Position numbers and translations under genes: made by a program
Assembly: GCA_045538755.1 (NCBI GenBank)
Contig: JAZQEC010000005.1
Coordinates: 197,556 to 261,555 of the forward strand
Reading direction: 5' to 3'
Source of the DNA: UBA1738 sp045538755
Lineage (GTDB): Bacteria; Bacillota; Clostridia; UBA1381
Length of the DNA stretch: 64,000 nucleotides
Shown here: one piece after another, positions 51,177-59,488 of the stretch
How the letters are laid out: the number at the start of each line of letters is the position of its first letter
Numbering within the stretch: the first letter of the stretch is position 1
Notes under the pieces: model-generated
Seen by the model: only the letters and a program-made list of their open reading frames with translations
What the model was told of the DNA's origin: nothing
Databases searched by the model: none

Positions 51177-52021
51177 TGGCACGACGATACCCGAAAGAAG
51201 TACACGACTTCATCAGAGAGAACGTCGAAGGTAGGACCACCAGAGACCTCACGGCCCTGGTAAATGAAGCCTTCAACGTCGGCATGACCGAGGCCCAGAT
51301 GAAATCATACAAGCAAAACCATAAGCTGAAGAGCGGCACCCCTGGCGGCCTTCCGAAAGGACACTACTCCGATACGTTCCCGGAGCCGGTGGCAAAGTAC
51401 ATACAGAAACACCACAAAGGCGTCGGAAACAAAGAAATGGCCGAAAGGCTCAACCGCAAATTCGGTACATCATACACCACGAAGCAGCTGAACGCTTACT
51501 ACAAAAACCACGGTCTCAACTCCGGACTGACCGGGAGATTTGAAAAAGGGCACGTGCCAGCAAACAAAGGGACGCACCCTCCCACTACCGGCAGAATGGC
51601 AGAGACGCAATTCAAGAAGGGTAACCTTCCGCACAACACAAAGCCGGTAGGATACGAGAGAATCAGCAGGGACGGCTACATCGAAGTCAAAATCAAAATG
51701 AGACCGAGTCGCCCGGACTGCAACGATAATTTCAAAGCGAAGCACATCCTGGTATGGGAAGCAGCAAACGGCCCGGTACCCGAAGGGCACGTCTTGATCT
51801 TCAAAGACGGCAACAAAATGAACGTCGCCCTTGAGAATCTCGCCCTTGTGACCAAAGCCGAGCACCTGGAGCTGACGCGCTCCGGATTGAGGAGTACAGA
51901 TCCAGACATCACCGAAACCGGAAGGCTTATAGCCAGGATAAAATGTACCAGCAGAAAAAAACAGAAAAAGCTCAAGCAAGGAGGACAAAACAATGGCAAA
52001 GAAGAACTGCCGCATGACTGA
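51176..52021 (+). CDS. HNH endonuclease with duplicated N-terminal HTH
   Basis: 281 residues. Two similar HTH-like segments (RTTRDLTALVNEAFNVGMTEAQMKSYKQNHKL and GNKEMAERLNRKFGTSYTTKQLNAYYKNHGL regions) precede an HNH_3 domain in which KHILVWEAANGPVPEGHVLIFKDGN carries the catalytic and metal His/Asn. Phage HNH proteins often act in homing or packaging; here it is inside the replication region, so homing is plausible. Confidence 0.88.
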   Translation: MARRYPKEVHDFIRENVEGRTTRDLTALVNEAFNVGMTEAQMKSYKQNHKLKSGTPGGLPKGHYSDTFPEPVAKYIQKHHKGVGNKEMAERLNRKFGTSYTTKQLNAYYKNHGLNSGLTGRFEKGHVPANKGTHPPTTGRMAETQFKKGNLPHNTKPVGYERISRDGYIEVKIKMRPSRPDCNDNFKAKHILVWEAANGPVPEGHVLIFKDGNKMNVALENLALVTKAEHLELTRSGLRSTDPDITETGRLIARIKCTSRKKQKKLKQGGQNNGKEELPHD

Positions 52022-52310
52022 CGAAGAGAGAGCCATGCACGACCGCGCGGTCAGAATTCGCAAAATGACCGACCAGCAGATCTGCGAATTCGTAGACCGG
52101 CAGCACAGCGTCGGAATCGACGAAGGCATCAGACTGGCGCAGGAGAGCGCCGAGAAGACCAGAGACGACGCCGCGCTCATCAATAAATTCATCGACTACC
52201 TCGAAAACAAAAAGGGATCCGGCAACGGCATCGGCGGCGGTACCGTCTACCGTCTCCGCAAGGAGGTAGCCAACGCCGTAGCGGACGGAATCATCGGAGG
52301 CACAGCATGA
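51993..52310 (+). CDS. Phage hypothetical protein
   Basis: 105 residues, overlapping the HNH gene by 29 bases, with AAGGAGG upstream inside it. Charged N-terminus and Gly-rich GSGNGIGGGTVYR segment. No domain recognised. Confidence 0.7.
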   Translation: MAKKNCRMTDEERAMHDRAVRIRKMTDQQICEFVDRQHSVGIDEGIRLAQESAEKTRDDAALINKFIDYLENKKGSGNGIGGGTVYRLRKEVANAVADGIIGGTA

Positions 52311-52678
52311 GCGTCCGAATATACGTAAAAGACAACACAGACGGCAAGGTTCACGAATACGGTACCAACCCGCACGACTCCCTGGTGCTGCAGGAGGATG
52401 GAAGCCTCCACTATGAGAACCTCCAGAACTGCACCGGCACCAAGTGCCCGGAGGAAGGATACTCCTTCTGCACGGTAAGCGGCAAGCCTCCGGAGGACAC
52501 CGACGGAGAGCGAATCGTCGACATCGGCGGAGACCGCACCGGCGTGAACTGCCACAGATGCAAATACCGCAAGCGCCATCAGAAGTGCAGCTGCTGCCGA
52601 AGGAACCCAAACCTGAAGGACAACTTCGCGCTTGATCCCAAAGCCATCGACGCCGCCAGGAAGGCGGTGCTGAAATGA
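52307..52678 (+). CDS. Phage Cys-rich hypothetical protein
   Basis: 123 residues. Cysteines at NCTGTKCPEEGYSFC and NCHRCKYRKRHQKCSCCRRNP suggest zinc binding. Four-base overlaps at both ends place it in a tightly coupled gene string. Function unknown. Confidence 0.72.
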   Translation: MSVRIYVKDNTDGKVHEYGTNPHDSLVLQEDGSLHYENLQNCTGTKCPEEGYSFCTVSGKPPEDTDGERIVDIGGDRTGVNCHRCKYRKRHQKCSCCRRNPNLKDNFALDPKAIDAARKAVLK

Positions 52679-53280
52679 GAAGAGTCTACCAACATACCCA
52701 GGCGAACCGAGGGAAACCCTTCGAGGACTTCCTGAAATTCGTCCACCAGAGATACCAGAGCGCGGGAATCGCCTGCGTCCACAAAGTACCGACGGAATTC
52801 ATCCCGATACGAAACGCAGCCGGCGCCGTTTGCAACTGCAAGGTCGAAGAAAAGAGCTGCGTGGACTACCTCGGAAGATACAAGAGCGTCCCGGTCGCCA
52901 TCGAGGCAAAGCACGAAGAAGGCGCCAGGATTGACTTCAGCCGCGTAGAACCCCATCAGGCGGACTACATGGACGACTACACCAAAGACCCCGGAGCGGT
53001 CGGCATCGTGATCGTGAGCTTCGGACTGCGCCGCTTCTTTGCGGTACCGTGGGAATTTTGGAGAGAAGCCAGAGACGCCTGGCAGAAAAAGAAAGACCCC
53101 AAAGCGCGAAAATGTGAGCAGCGCACTGTAAGAGCTCACGGCTGGGAATGGACGACGCCAGGCATGGCGAGCGCCTCCCCGGACCAATTTCACCCCGCCT
53201 GGGAGATAAAGACCGGCGGAGCTTCAGGTCTCCCTTACTTGGAGATCATAGAACGCATGAAAGGAGGAGCACCGGAATGA
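52675..53280 (+). CDS. recU: RecU-like Holliday junction resolvase
   Basis: 201 residues. NRGKPFEDFLKF at the start, the PD-(D/E)XK core SCVDYLGRYKSVPVAIEAKH and the SRVEPHQADYMDDYTK and FFAVPWEFW segments are RecU hallmarks. It resolves junctions made in phage recombination and replication. Overlaps neighbours by four bases at each end. Confidence 0.9.
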   Translation: MRRVYQHTQANRGKPFEDFLKFVHQRYQSAGIACVHKVPTEFIPIRNAAGAVCNCKVEEKSCVDYLGRYKSVPVAIEAKHEEGARIDFSRVEPHQADYMDDYTKDPGAVGIVIVSFGLRRFFAVPWEFWREARDAWQKKKDPKARKCEQRTVRAHGWEWTTPGMASASPDQFHPAWEIKTGGASGLPYLEIIERMKGGAPE

Positions 53281-53429
53281 AAATCGCACTTCAGATCGTC
53301 CTGATGATATTCATGGTCTTATACCTCGGCGGCGGAATCGGCGCCAAGAAGACCGAAGAGCGCATCTTCAACCTCGTGGCAGCAGGACTGCTCATAGCCG
53401 CGCTTATTGCAACCATCGCCGTGCTTTGA
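53277..53429 (+). CDS. Small membrane protein
   Basis: 50 residues, overlapping the RecU stop (ATGA). Two hydrophobic helices (about 3-21 and 33-50) with a KKTEERIF loop. Short phage membrane proteins like this are usually uncharacterised; it is too far from late genes to call it a holin. Confidence 0.7.
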   Translation: MKIALQIVLMIFMVLYLGGGIGAKKTEERIFNLVAAGLLIAALIATIAVL

Positions 53430-53443
53430 AAGGAGGAACCCCA

Positions 53444-53713
53444 ATGGCAGAACCAAGCGAAGACAGAGTGGTGCGAGCTTTCGATCGGGCGAGGCTTGCA
53501 AAACAGACCAAGATGCCTCTGATAGTGGTTTACAATAACCCGGAGGACTACCCGAACAAATACGTCGCCAGAGTATGGGACGTCAACAGACCCACCGCCC
53601 TCGTGGCGGTAGCCGACACGCTGGAGGAGATCAGAGAAGCAATCCCCCAGGATATGTACAACATCGGACGGACACCGCAGGACGACCCCTGCATCGTGGA
53701 AGTCTGGCTTTAA
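53444..53713 (+). CDS. Phage hypothetical protein
   Basis: 89 residues from the ATG at 53444 (AAAGGAGG upstream). A beta-alpha pattern (PLIVVYNNPEDYPNKYVARVWDVNRPTALVAVADTLEEIREAIP) recurs in small phage proteins of unknown role. Confidence 0.72.
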   Translation: MAEPSEDRVVRAFDRARLAKQTKMPLIVVYNNPEDYPNKYVARVWDVNRPTALVAVADTLEEIREAIPQDMYNIGRTPQDDPCIVEVWL

Positions 53714-53738
53714 TAATTCAATTACGGAGGTATGAACC

Positions 53739-53954
53739 ATGAAGAATCAGAACAAAAGAAAGACCAGAACCGTCAGCATCATCAAGCGCATCAAAGCGAA
53801 GCTCCGCGCCCTCGGCGGAAAGACCGCAGGCAAGCCGACCGGCTTCTACCCTCGCAAGCTCGCTCGCAGCGTAGCGAAGGCGAACATGAGAAGAGCCGGA
53901 GTGCAGCACGTCAACCGCAACTTCGCCTTAAACTGGCGAAACTGGGTGAGATAA
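53739..53954 (+). CDS. Small very basic phage protein
   Basis: 71 residues, about a third Lys/Arg, from the ATG at 53739 which has GGAGG eight bases upstream (an ATG at 53732 in another frame is too near). Probable nucleic-acid binding. No domain recognised. Confidence 0.7.
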   Translation: MKNQNKRKTRTVSIIKRIKAKLRALGGKTAGKPTGFYPRKLARSVAKANMRRAGVQHVNRNFALNWRNWVR

Positions 53955-53964
53955 GGAGGACGCC

Positions 53965-55329
53965 ATGAAAGCATTTATAACCGCCGAGCAGGCGATCGCC
54001 ATCCTTCCCGAAGGAGAAACCGTCCACACCTTCTACAACGGACCGCTGATGCTCGTGGGAGCCGACTGGCAACGTTCAGAGGTCGAGGATAAAATCAAAA
54101 AGAGCGACTTCAGAGAGCTGACCGGACCCGGCGCCAAAGGAATGCACCACGGTCTCTGTGTTTACAACGAAGGAGCCACCCAGGGCGACATCCTCTTCAT
54201 CGAGACCGACGACGCGAAGCTGGAGACTCTGGAAGCGCAGCTCACAGCAGAAAAACCGCAGAGCAAACCGTGCGGCCGCTTATTCAGCACCGAGCAGGTC
54301 AGCAAGTACCACCCGGACAAATACGCAGACCAGATCAGCGACGCCGTCCTGGACGCCTGCCTTCGCAGAGACAAGAACAGCCGCGTGGCCTGCGAGACTA
54401 TGGTCAAGGGCAACACGGTAATCCTTGCCGGCGAAATCACCACCAGAGCCGAGATAAACTACGCCGAAATCGTAACCGGCGTAGCCAAGAAGCTCGGCTA
54501 CCAGGTAGACAACATCCTGACCTACATACAGACCCAGTCCCCAGAGATAGCCGGAGGCGTCGGCAGCGGCGTCGACCTCGGCGCCGGCGACCAGGGAATG
54601 ATGTACGGATACGCCTGCAGAGAGACCGAGAGCCTTCTTCCCTTCGGTTTCGACCTTGCCAACAGAATCATCGCCGCCATTGAGAAGGACGTGGAGACCA
54701 ACCCCGACACCGTATTCAAAGGCGACGCAAAATGCCAGGTAACCGTTGACCTCGACGAAAAGCCGACGATGGACAGCGTGAAGAAGATCCTGGTGAGCGC
54801 CTGCCATGTGGAAGACACCACGCTCGAAGCGGTGCAGCATTCCATTCACGAAATCCTCTGGGACTGCGGCGTGGACACCAAGAAGGTCGAAGTCATCGCA
54901 AACCCTGCAGGAACGTGGACGATCGGCGGACCCGCTGCAGACTGCGGACTCACCGGCAGAAAGATCGTCTGCGACCAATACGGCGGATACTGCCCGGTCG
55001 GAGGCGGAGCCTTCTCCGGAAAAGACCCCTCGAAGGTTGACCGCAGCGGCGCCTACATGGCACGAAAGATCGCCTGCGACCTCCTTCAGCAATTCGAGGG
55101 CATCGAGTGGGCGGAGGTTCAGATCGCATACGCCATCGGACAGAGTAAACCCATGAGCGTCAACGTCAAGACCAACGACCCTGGCATCTTCGACCGCGAA
55201 GCGGCGAAATGGATCACAGAAAACTACGACCTCACGCCTGCAGGAATCATCACCACGCTGAACCTTCTCAACGAGAACTACGAGAAGCTGGCGGAAGGCT
55301 GCCACTTCAGATACGGAGGCTGGGTATGA
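53965..55329 (+). CDS. Phage S-adenosylmethionine synthetase with extra N-terminal domain
   Basis: 454 residues. Residues 1-100 are an unrecognised domain (HTFYNGPLMLVGADW, MHHGLCVYNEG). From about 104 it is a MAT enzyme: YHPDKYADQISDAV with catalytic His116, GAGDQGMMYGYA (206-217) and GGGAFSGKDPSKVDRSGAY. The loop before GAGDQGMM is shorter than in the host MetK. It is more than a copy of the host gene, differing across its length. It would feed SAM to the DNA methyltransferase (59489) and the DUF5131 protein (56665). It overlaps the next gene by four bases. Confidence 0.93.
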   Translation: MKAFITAEQAIAILPEGETVHTFYNGPLMLVGADWQRSEVEDKIKKSDFRELTGPGAKGMHHGLCVYNEGATQGDILFIETDDAKLETLEAQLTAEKPQSKPCGRLFSTEQVSKYHPDKYADQISDAVLDACLRRDKNSRVACETMVKGNTVILAGEITTRAEINYAEIVTGVAKKLGYQVDNILTYIQTQSPEIAGGVGSGVDLGAGDQGMMYGYACRETESLLPFGFDLANRIIAAIEKDVETNPDTVFKGDAKCQVTVDLDEKPTMDSVKKILVSACHVEDTTLEAVQHSIHEILWDCGVDTKKVEVIANPAGTWTIGGPAADCGLTGRKIVCDQYGGYCPVGGGAFSGKDPSKVDRSGAYMARKIACDLLQQFEGIEWAEVQIAYAIGQSKPMSVNVKTNDPGIFDREAAKWITENYDLTPAGIITTLNLLNENYEKLAEGCHFRYGGWV

Positions 55330-55685
55330 CCGGCAACGCGCTGACCTACAGCCAGCGCATCCACAAAGAATACTGCGAGCAACACCCGGACTACTTCGCC
55401 TGCGGAGAGCGCAGCGTCCCCGGACTGGTGGAAAAAGCCAAAACGGAAGCGGAACAGATCCTGAAGGAATTCGCAATGTTCTACAGAGGAGACATCGGCA
55501 TCACCATCGAGCCGAAATTTCACGACCTATGCTGGAGCATAACGGCCACGCTCACCGTCAACGGAGAGCCGGTCAGAACCGAAGACCCCTGCGACCTTCT
55601 GTTTTTACACCTAAACGAGCTCATGCTCAACAGAATGATCCAGCTCGGAATCCCTCAACGCGGGAGGGCGATGGCGAATGGCTAA
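55326..55685 (+). CDS. Phage hypothetical protein
   Basis: 119 residues, overlapping the SAM synthetase stop (ATGA) and the next gene by eight bases. No recognised domain; an alpha-beta pattern with DIGITIEPKFHDLCWSITATLTVNG. Its coupling suggests a link to the SAM synthetase or to DNA metabolism. Confidence 0.72.
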   Translation: MTGNALTYSQRIHKEYCEQHPDYFACGERSVPGLVEKAKTEAEQILKEFAMFYRGDIGITIEPKFHDLCWSITATLTVNGEPVRTEDPCDLLFLHLNELMLNRMIQLGIPQRGRAMANG

Positions 55686-56364
55686 AACAGAACTAACCAA
55701 AGCGATCGAGGAAGCCATTCTCAACTGGCACCCGGCGGAGATAGGCGGCATCAAGATAAACAAATTCAGAGGCGAGCACACGGCGCTGGAGGTTCCCGCA
55801 GAATGCGGGACCACAGCCGCCGGCATAGTGGACGCCGTCCGGATTTCCGAATACTTCGGAGATATTGAGCTGTCGCACGTCTGCCGCCCGGCGTTCTGGC
55901 GCAAGGAAGGCATCAGAGCCACCATCGAATGCCCGAAGGGCAAAGACATGACCGGCAAGCTCGAAGAGGAATGCGACCAGGCGACCTGCAGGTGGAACGG
56001 ACTCAAGAAGCGAGGCGCCCCGAAGATCCTGCTGACGTGCTTCGAGATAAAGGTAACGAAGAGCGACTTCAAGAGCCAGCACGGTCACAACTTCATCGGA
56101 AACCAGAACTACTACGTCGTGCCGAGTGAATTATACCCGGAGATCGAGAGCCTGGTACCTGAAGGCGTCGGCGTCCTGGTTTACCTTCACAAAGGGATGT
56201 ACGTCGGACTCCGAACCAAGCGCCGCGCCGAATTCAGACCAATGACCGACGAAGACCAGAAATGGCTCCTCCTTTCCGTCCTGAAGAGGATCCGCGACAT
56301 GGACTATAAGAAGTACCAGGAATGGCTCCAAAGAGCCACCAAACCCACGGAATGGGGACCGTAA
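55678..56364 (+). CDS. MmcB-like DNA repair nuclease
   Basis: 228 residues. The PD-(D/E)XK pattern shows as GIVDAVRISE and TCFEIKVTKSDFKS, followed by GHNFIGNQNYYVVP, which is typical of MmcB-family proteins. Likely a nuclease in phage recombination or repair. Overlaps the preceding gene by eight bases. Confidence 0.82.
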   Translation: MAKTELTKAIEEAILNWHPAEIGGIKINKFRGEHTALEVPAECGTTAAGIVDAVRISEYFGDIELSHVCRPAFWRKEGIRATIECPKGKDMTGKLEEECDQATCRWNGLKKRGAPKILLTCFEIKVTKSDFKSQHGHNFIGNQNYYVVPSELYPEIESLVPEGVGVLVYLHKGMYVGLRTKRRAEFRPMTDEDQKWLLLSVLKRIRDMDYKKYQEWLQRATKPTEWGP

Positions 56365-56411
56365 CGTGCATAAAACCCCGAAATATGATCGTTAGAGGAG
56401 GAACCGAACAG

Positions 56412-56687
56412 ATGAACTTCTTGATTGAATCACAACGAATCACAGCAAAATGCCCGGTGTGCGGAAAGGAAAACCCGCCCACCAAAGTGGAGCTCATGCA
56501 AAATACCGGCGGAAGCGACATCGCGATCAGAGCAACATACCGCTGCCTCATCATGCCAGACCAACAGCAAGAGGAATGCGAGACAGAATATAATGTCGAA
56601 ATCACCGGAAGAACAGCAAGACGGTACCTCGAAACAAAACTACCACCAAAGGAGGAACCCGCCAATGATGAAAAAGACCAAAATTGA
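56412..56687 (+). CDS. Small zinc-ribbon phage protein
   Basis: 91 residues from the ATG at 56412 (AGAGGAGG upstream). CPVCGK near the start and a later CETEY suggest a partial zinc site. It overlaps the DUF5131 gene by 23 bases. Function unknown. Confidence 0.68.
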   Translation: MNFLIESQRITAKCPVCGKENPPTKVELMQNTGGSDIAIRATYRCLIMPDQQQEECETEYNVEITGRTARRYLETKLPPKEEPANDEKDQN

Positions 56688-57711
56688 CTGGTGCGACTTC
56701 ACATGGAACCCAGTCACCGGCTGCCGACACACGTGCGAATATTGCTACGCACGAAAGCTCGCGCAGCGCTTCTGCGGAGACGTCAGACTGAACAAGTCCA
56801 GCGACCAGCTGCAGCTTGACGCACCCAGAGGCATATACACCCTGAAAGCACCGTTCTTGAACGAGGACGGCACCCTCACAACACACTACCCCGCAGGCTT
56901 CGAGCCTACGCTTCACGAATACCGCCTGGACATGGTGGCGCAGAAGAAAAAGCCGGCGAACATTTTCGTCTGCAGCATGGCTGACCTCTTCGGAGAATGG
57001 GTACCCACCGAATGGATCACCCGCGTATTTGACGCCTGCAAGGCGGCGCCCTGGCACAATTACCTCTTCTTGACGAAGAACCCGCACCGATATGCGGAGC
57101 TTTACAAAGAAGGAAAACTGCCGCTCGCAAGCAACTTCTGGTATGGAGTAACAGCCACCAGCGCCGCCATGATGGAGATAGCAGCTGACGCGATCGGCGA
57201 ACTGCCCGGAAAAGCAAATCCGTTTTTGAGTGCAGAGCCGCTGGCTTGCGACCTTACGGAGACAAACGGATGGGTATATGCGAACTACGGCGAATATTTC
57301 AAGTGGATAATCGTCGGCGCCGAAACCGGAAACCGGAAAAACAAAACCGCCCCGCGCCGCGAATGGATAGAAAACATCGTCGAAGCGGCTCGCAAGCAGA
57401 AAGTACCGATACTCCTGAAGGACAGCACCGAGCTGCGCGAGGTCTGGGGCGACGATTTAATTCAGGAATTCCCTCCGGAGCTTCAGCGCCCGGCAGAAAG
57501 ACCGCTACCCAGATGTGAGAAGTGCCGCTTCTGCGAGACGAAAGTCCAGGGCAACCGTGGCAAGACCCGCGCGTGCGAAATCGGATGGAGCGCCGACCCG
57601 CAATACGACGATCGGCACGAACCGAGACACATCCCGGCGCATTACGCAAAGCAGTCGCCCCTCTGGTGCCCCTTGCGAAAGGAGGACTGCCCGTATGAAG
57701 CCGACGATTGA
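56665..57711 (+). CDS. DUF5131 (phage Gp37/Gp68) radical-SAM-like protein
   Basis: 348 residues from the ATG at 56665 (AAAGGAGG upstream). C20-x3-C24-x2-C27 (CRHTCEYC) has radical-SAM spacing, and NIFVCSMADLFGEWVP and WIIVGAETGNRKN are family features. The C-terminus has further Cys pairs (CEKCRFCETK). The family is common in phages but has no proven reaction. With a phage SAM synthetase upstream, a SAM-using role is plausible. Confidence 0.88.
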   Translation: MMKKTKIDWCDFTWNPVTGCRHTCEYCYARKLAQRFCGDVRLNKSSDQLQLDAPRGIYTLKAPFLNEDGTLTTHYPAGFEPTLHEYRLDMVAQKKKPANIFVCSMADLFGEWVPTEWITRVFDACKAAPWHNYLFLTKNPHRYAELYKEGKLPLASNFWYGVTATSAAMMEIAADAIGELPGKANPFLSAEPLACDLTETNGWVYANYGEYFKWIIVGAETGNRKNKTAPRREWIENIVEAARKQKVPILLKDSTELREVWGDDLIQEFPPELQRPAERPLPRCEKCRFCETKVQGNRGKTRACEIGWSADPQYDDRHEPRHIPAHYAKQSPLWCPLRKEDCPYEADD

Positions 57712-58180
57712 ATTCTGCGGTAACTGCGGAATCGGAGCGCTGAACCACCGAACCGCACCCGGCGCCTGCGACTATTACTCGCCCGGCACAAAGAAACGAT
57801 GCAACAGCTGGACGAAGGCGCACTTCATCAAGAGAGAGCGCGTCGTTTACATCTGCAGTCCCCTGCGAGGAGACATCGAGGGCAACCTACGGCGAGCAGC
57901 GGCGTACAGCCGCGCCGCCGTGGAATCCAACGCAATACCCATAACCCCGCACCTTTTCTTTGCGAGCTTCCTCGACGACACCAAGCGCACCGACCGAGCC
58001 GTCGGAATGGCAATGGGAATCGAGCTCCTAAAGAAATGCGACGAACTATGGGTATTTGGAAACCCCAGCGAAGGCATGGCGGCGGAAATAGCCGAAGCCG
58101 AACGCCTTCAGATACCAATCATCTACGTGCCGGAAGAAACGGTGCGAGAGCTTAACGAAAGGAGCAACAGCAATGGCTGA
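57695..58180 (+). CDS. Nucleoside-deoxyribosyltransferase-like (DUF4406 type) protein
   Basis: 161 residues from the ATG at 57695 (AAAGGAGG upstream), overlapping the DUF5131 gene by 17 bases. After a Cys-containing N-terminus, VVYICSPLRGDIEGNLRRA and DELWVFGNPSEGMAAEIAEA match the DUF4406/SLOG-like nucleoside-binding fold. It may process nucleotides or modified bases. Overlaps ssb by eight bases. Confidence 0.82.
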   Translation: MKPTIEFCGNCGIGALNHRTAPGACDYYSPGTKKRCNSWTKAHFIKRERVVYICSPLRGDIEGNLRRAAAYSRAAVESNAIPITPHLFFASFLDDTKRTDRAVGMAMGIELLKKCDELWVFGNPSEGMAAEIAEAERLQIPIIYVPEETVRELNERSNSNG

Positions 58181-58598
58181 TATAAACGTAAACATTTACA
58201 CCGGAAGAATCGGAACCGACATCGAGCTGAAAATGACCGCAGGTGCTAACCCGGTAGCGGTCGCAACCTTCCCTCTGGCGGTAGAAAGACCAAAGGCGAA
58301 GGACGCCGAGCACGAAGAGACCGACTGGCTCGACATGGTAGCCTGGAGAGGCACCGCAGAATTCTGCAGCAAATATCTCGGAAGGGGACGCAAGGTAACC
58401 GTCCAGGCGGTCACCCGGACCCGCACCTGGGAAGAAAAAGACACCGGAAAGAAACGCAAAGCCGTAGAATTCCACATCACCGAAATCAAACCAGCTGACG
58501 CAAAGCCACAGAGCAACGACGCCGGCGCATTCCAGGGATACACCGCCCCGCCTGAAGACTTCGAGGAAATCAGCGGAGATGAAAGCCTGCCATTCTAA
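58173..58598 (+). CDS. ssb: Single-stranded DNA-binding protein
   Basis: 141 residues. OB fold NIYTGRIGTDIELKMT, WLDMVAWRGTAEFCSKYLGRGRKV, and the acidic tail ending DESLPF that recruits partner proteins. Phage copy, distinct from the host SSB (not in window). Confidence 0.93.
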   Translation: MADINVNIYTGRIGTDIELKMTAGANPVAVATFPLAVERPKAKDAEHEETDWLDMVAWRGTAEFCSKYLGRGRKVTVQAVTRTRTWEEKDTGKKRKAVEFHITEIKPADAKPQSNDAGAFQGYTAPPEDFEEISGDESLPF

Positions 58599-58613
58599 AG
58601 GAGGACGAACCAG

Positions 58614-58811
58614 ATGGAAATCAGAGAAGTAACCAACGAAGAGGTCGCGAAGATCATCGTTGACCGAGAGCCGAGAGGCTTATTCTACCAAAAAGACGGC
58701 GACGTTTACGTCGGTATCGATAACACCACCGGAGAGGCGTGGACTGAAGACTTCCCGAACCTCGAAGAGTGCCTCGCATGGTTGAAAGGAGGACAACGCA
58801 ATGGACAGTAA
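58614..58811 (+). CDS. Small phage hypothetical protein
   Basis: 65 residues with AAGGAGG upstream, acidic. The YQKDGDVYVGIDNTTGEAWTEDFPNLEECLAWL pattern is common in small phage proteins of unknown role. Overlaps the next gene by 11 bases. Confidence 0.72.
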   Translation: MEIREVTNEEVAKIIVDREPRGLFYQKDGDVYVGIDNTTGEAWTEDFPNLEECLAWLKGGQRNGQ

Positions 58812-59400
58812 ATCAAGCATGGGAGTCGTAGCAGCAGGCTATGCGGCGGTCGGGGCGAGGGTGCTGGAAGTCGCCACCGCTCGCGGAATCGAAATCGGCA
58901 TCAGAGCGGCGATGGACTACCTGGCAGAGGAAAAGGAAAAAGCAAGGAAGAGCCGATACGACCGCAGACTCCGAAACACCCGCCTGCTCCTGAAGAATTA
59001 TCGCTCCTTCAAGAGACACGCCCAGGGCGCCATCTTCAACGCCAAGCAGGCAAAGGAGAACGCGATCGACATCCTGGACGGACTGGACGACGGAATGCTG
59101 AACGACAACCTCTACGTCGAAGGCATCAAGAAGAGCCAGCAGCGCACCATCATCATCCTGAACCACGTGGAAGAGATGCTCCGATACTACCGAATCGCCT
59201 GCGAGCAGTCAGGCAAGGACGAAGAACTTCGCCGCTACCGCGTCATTATGGCGATGTACATTGACGACGACAAAATGACTGCCCAGGACATAGCGGAAAA
59301 AGAGAACATCGAAGCGCGCACCGTTTACAAGGATATCACCAACGCCATAAAGCCTTTAAGTGCCTTAATCTTCGGTATTGACAGCATCAAAATCGAATGA
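58801..59400 (+). CDS. Candidate late transcription regulator (ArpU/sigma-like)
   Basis: 199 residues. Helical, with a C-terminal HTH: YRVIMAMYIDDDKMTAQDIAEKENIEARTVYKDITNAI. This end and its place just before packaging genes fit ArpU/RinA-type phage regulators. The 20-bp motif copy B (59406) starts right after its stop, so it may bind the motif; this is inference. Confidence 0.7.
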   Translation: MDSKSSMGVVAAGYAAVGARVLEVATARGIEIGIRAAMDYLAEEKEKARKSRYDRRLRNTRLLLKNYRSFKRHAQGAIFNAKQAKENAIDILDGLDDGMLNDNLYVEGIKKSQQRTIIILNHVEEMLRYYRIACEQSGKDEELRRYRVIMAMYIDDDKMTAQDIAEKENIEARTVYKDITNAIKPLSALIFGIDSIKIE

Positions 59401-59405
59401 AACCA

Positions 59406-59425
59406 GCACCATACAAGCACGGTGC
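59406..59425 (+). repeat. Copy B of the 20-bp phage motif
   Basis: GCACCATACAAGCACGGTGC with terminal inverted repeat GCACC/GGTGC, in the 88-base spacer between the regulator and the methyltransferase. Confidence 0.75.
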
Positions 59426-59488
59426 AAAATGTGGGCATTTAATCGGCAAAAGAAAAATGATAAAATGATAGCATGGAGGAATTGACAA

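Noticed and set aside
54280..55476. Long minus-strand reading frame opposite the phage SAM synthetase
   Set aside because: It mirrors the codon bias of the G+C-rich gene on the other strand, has no family motifs and no ribosome-binding site.
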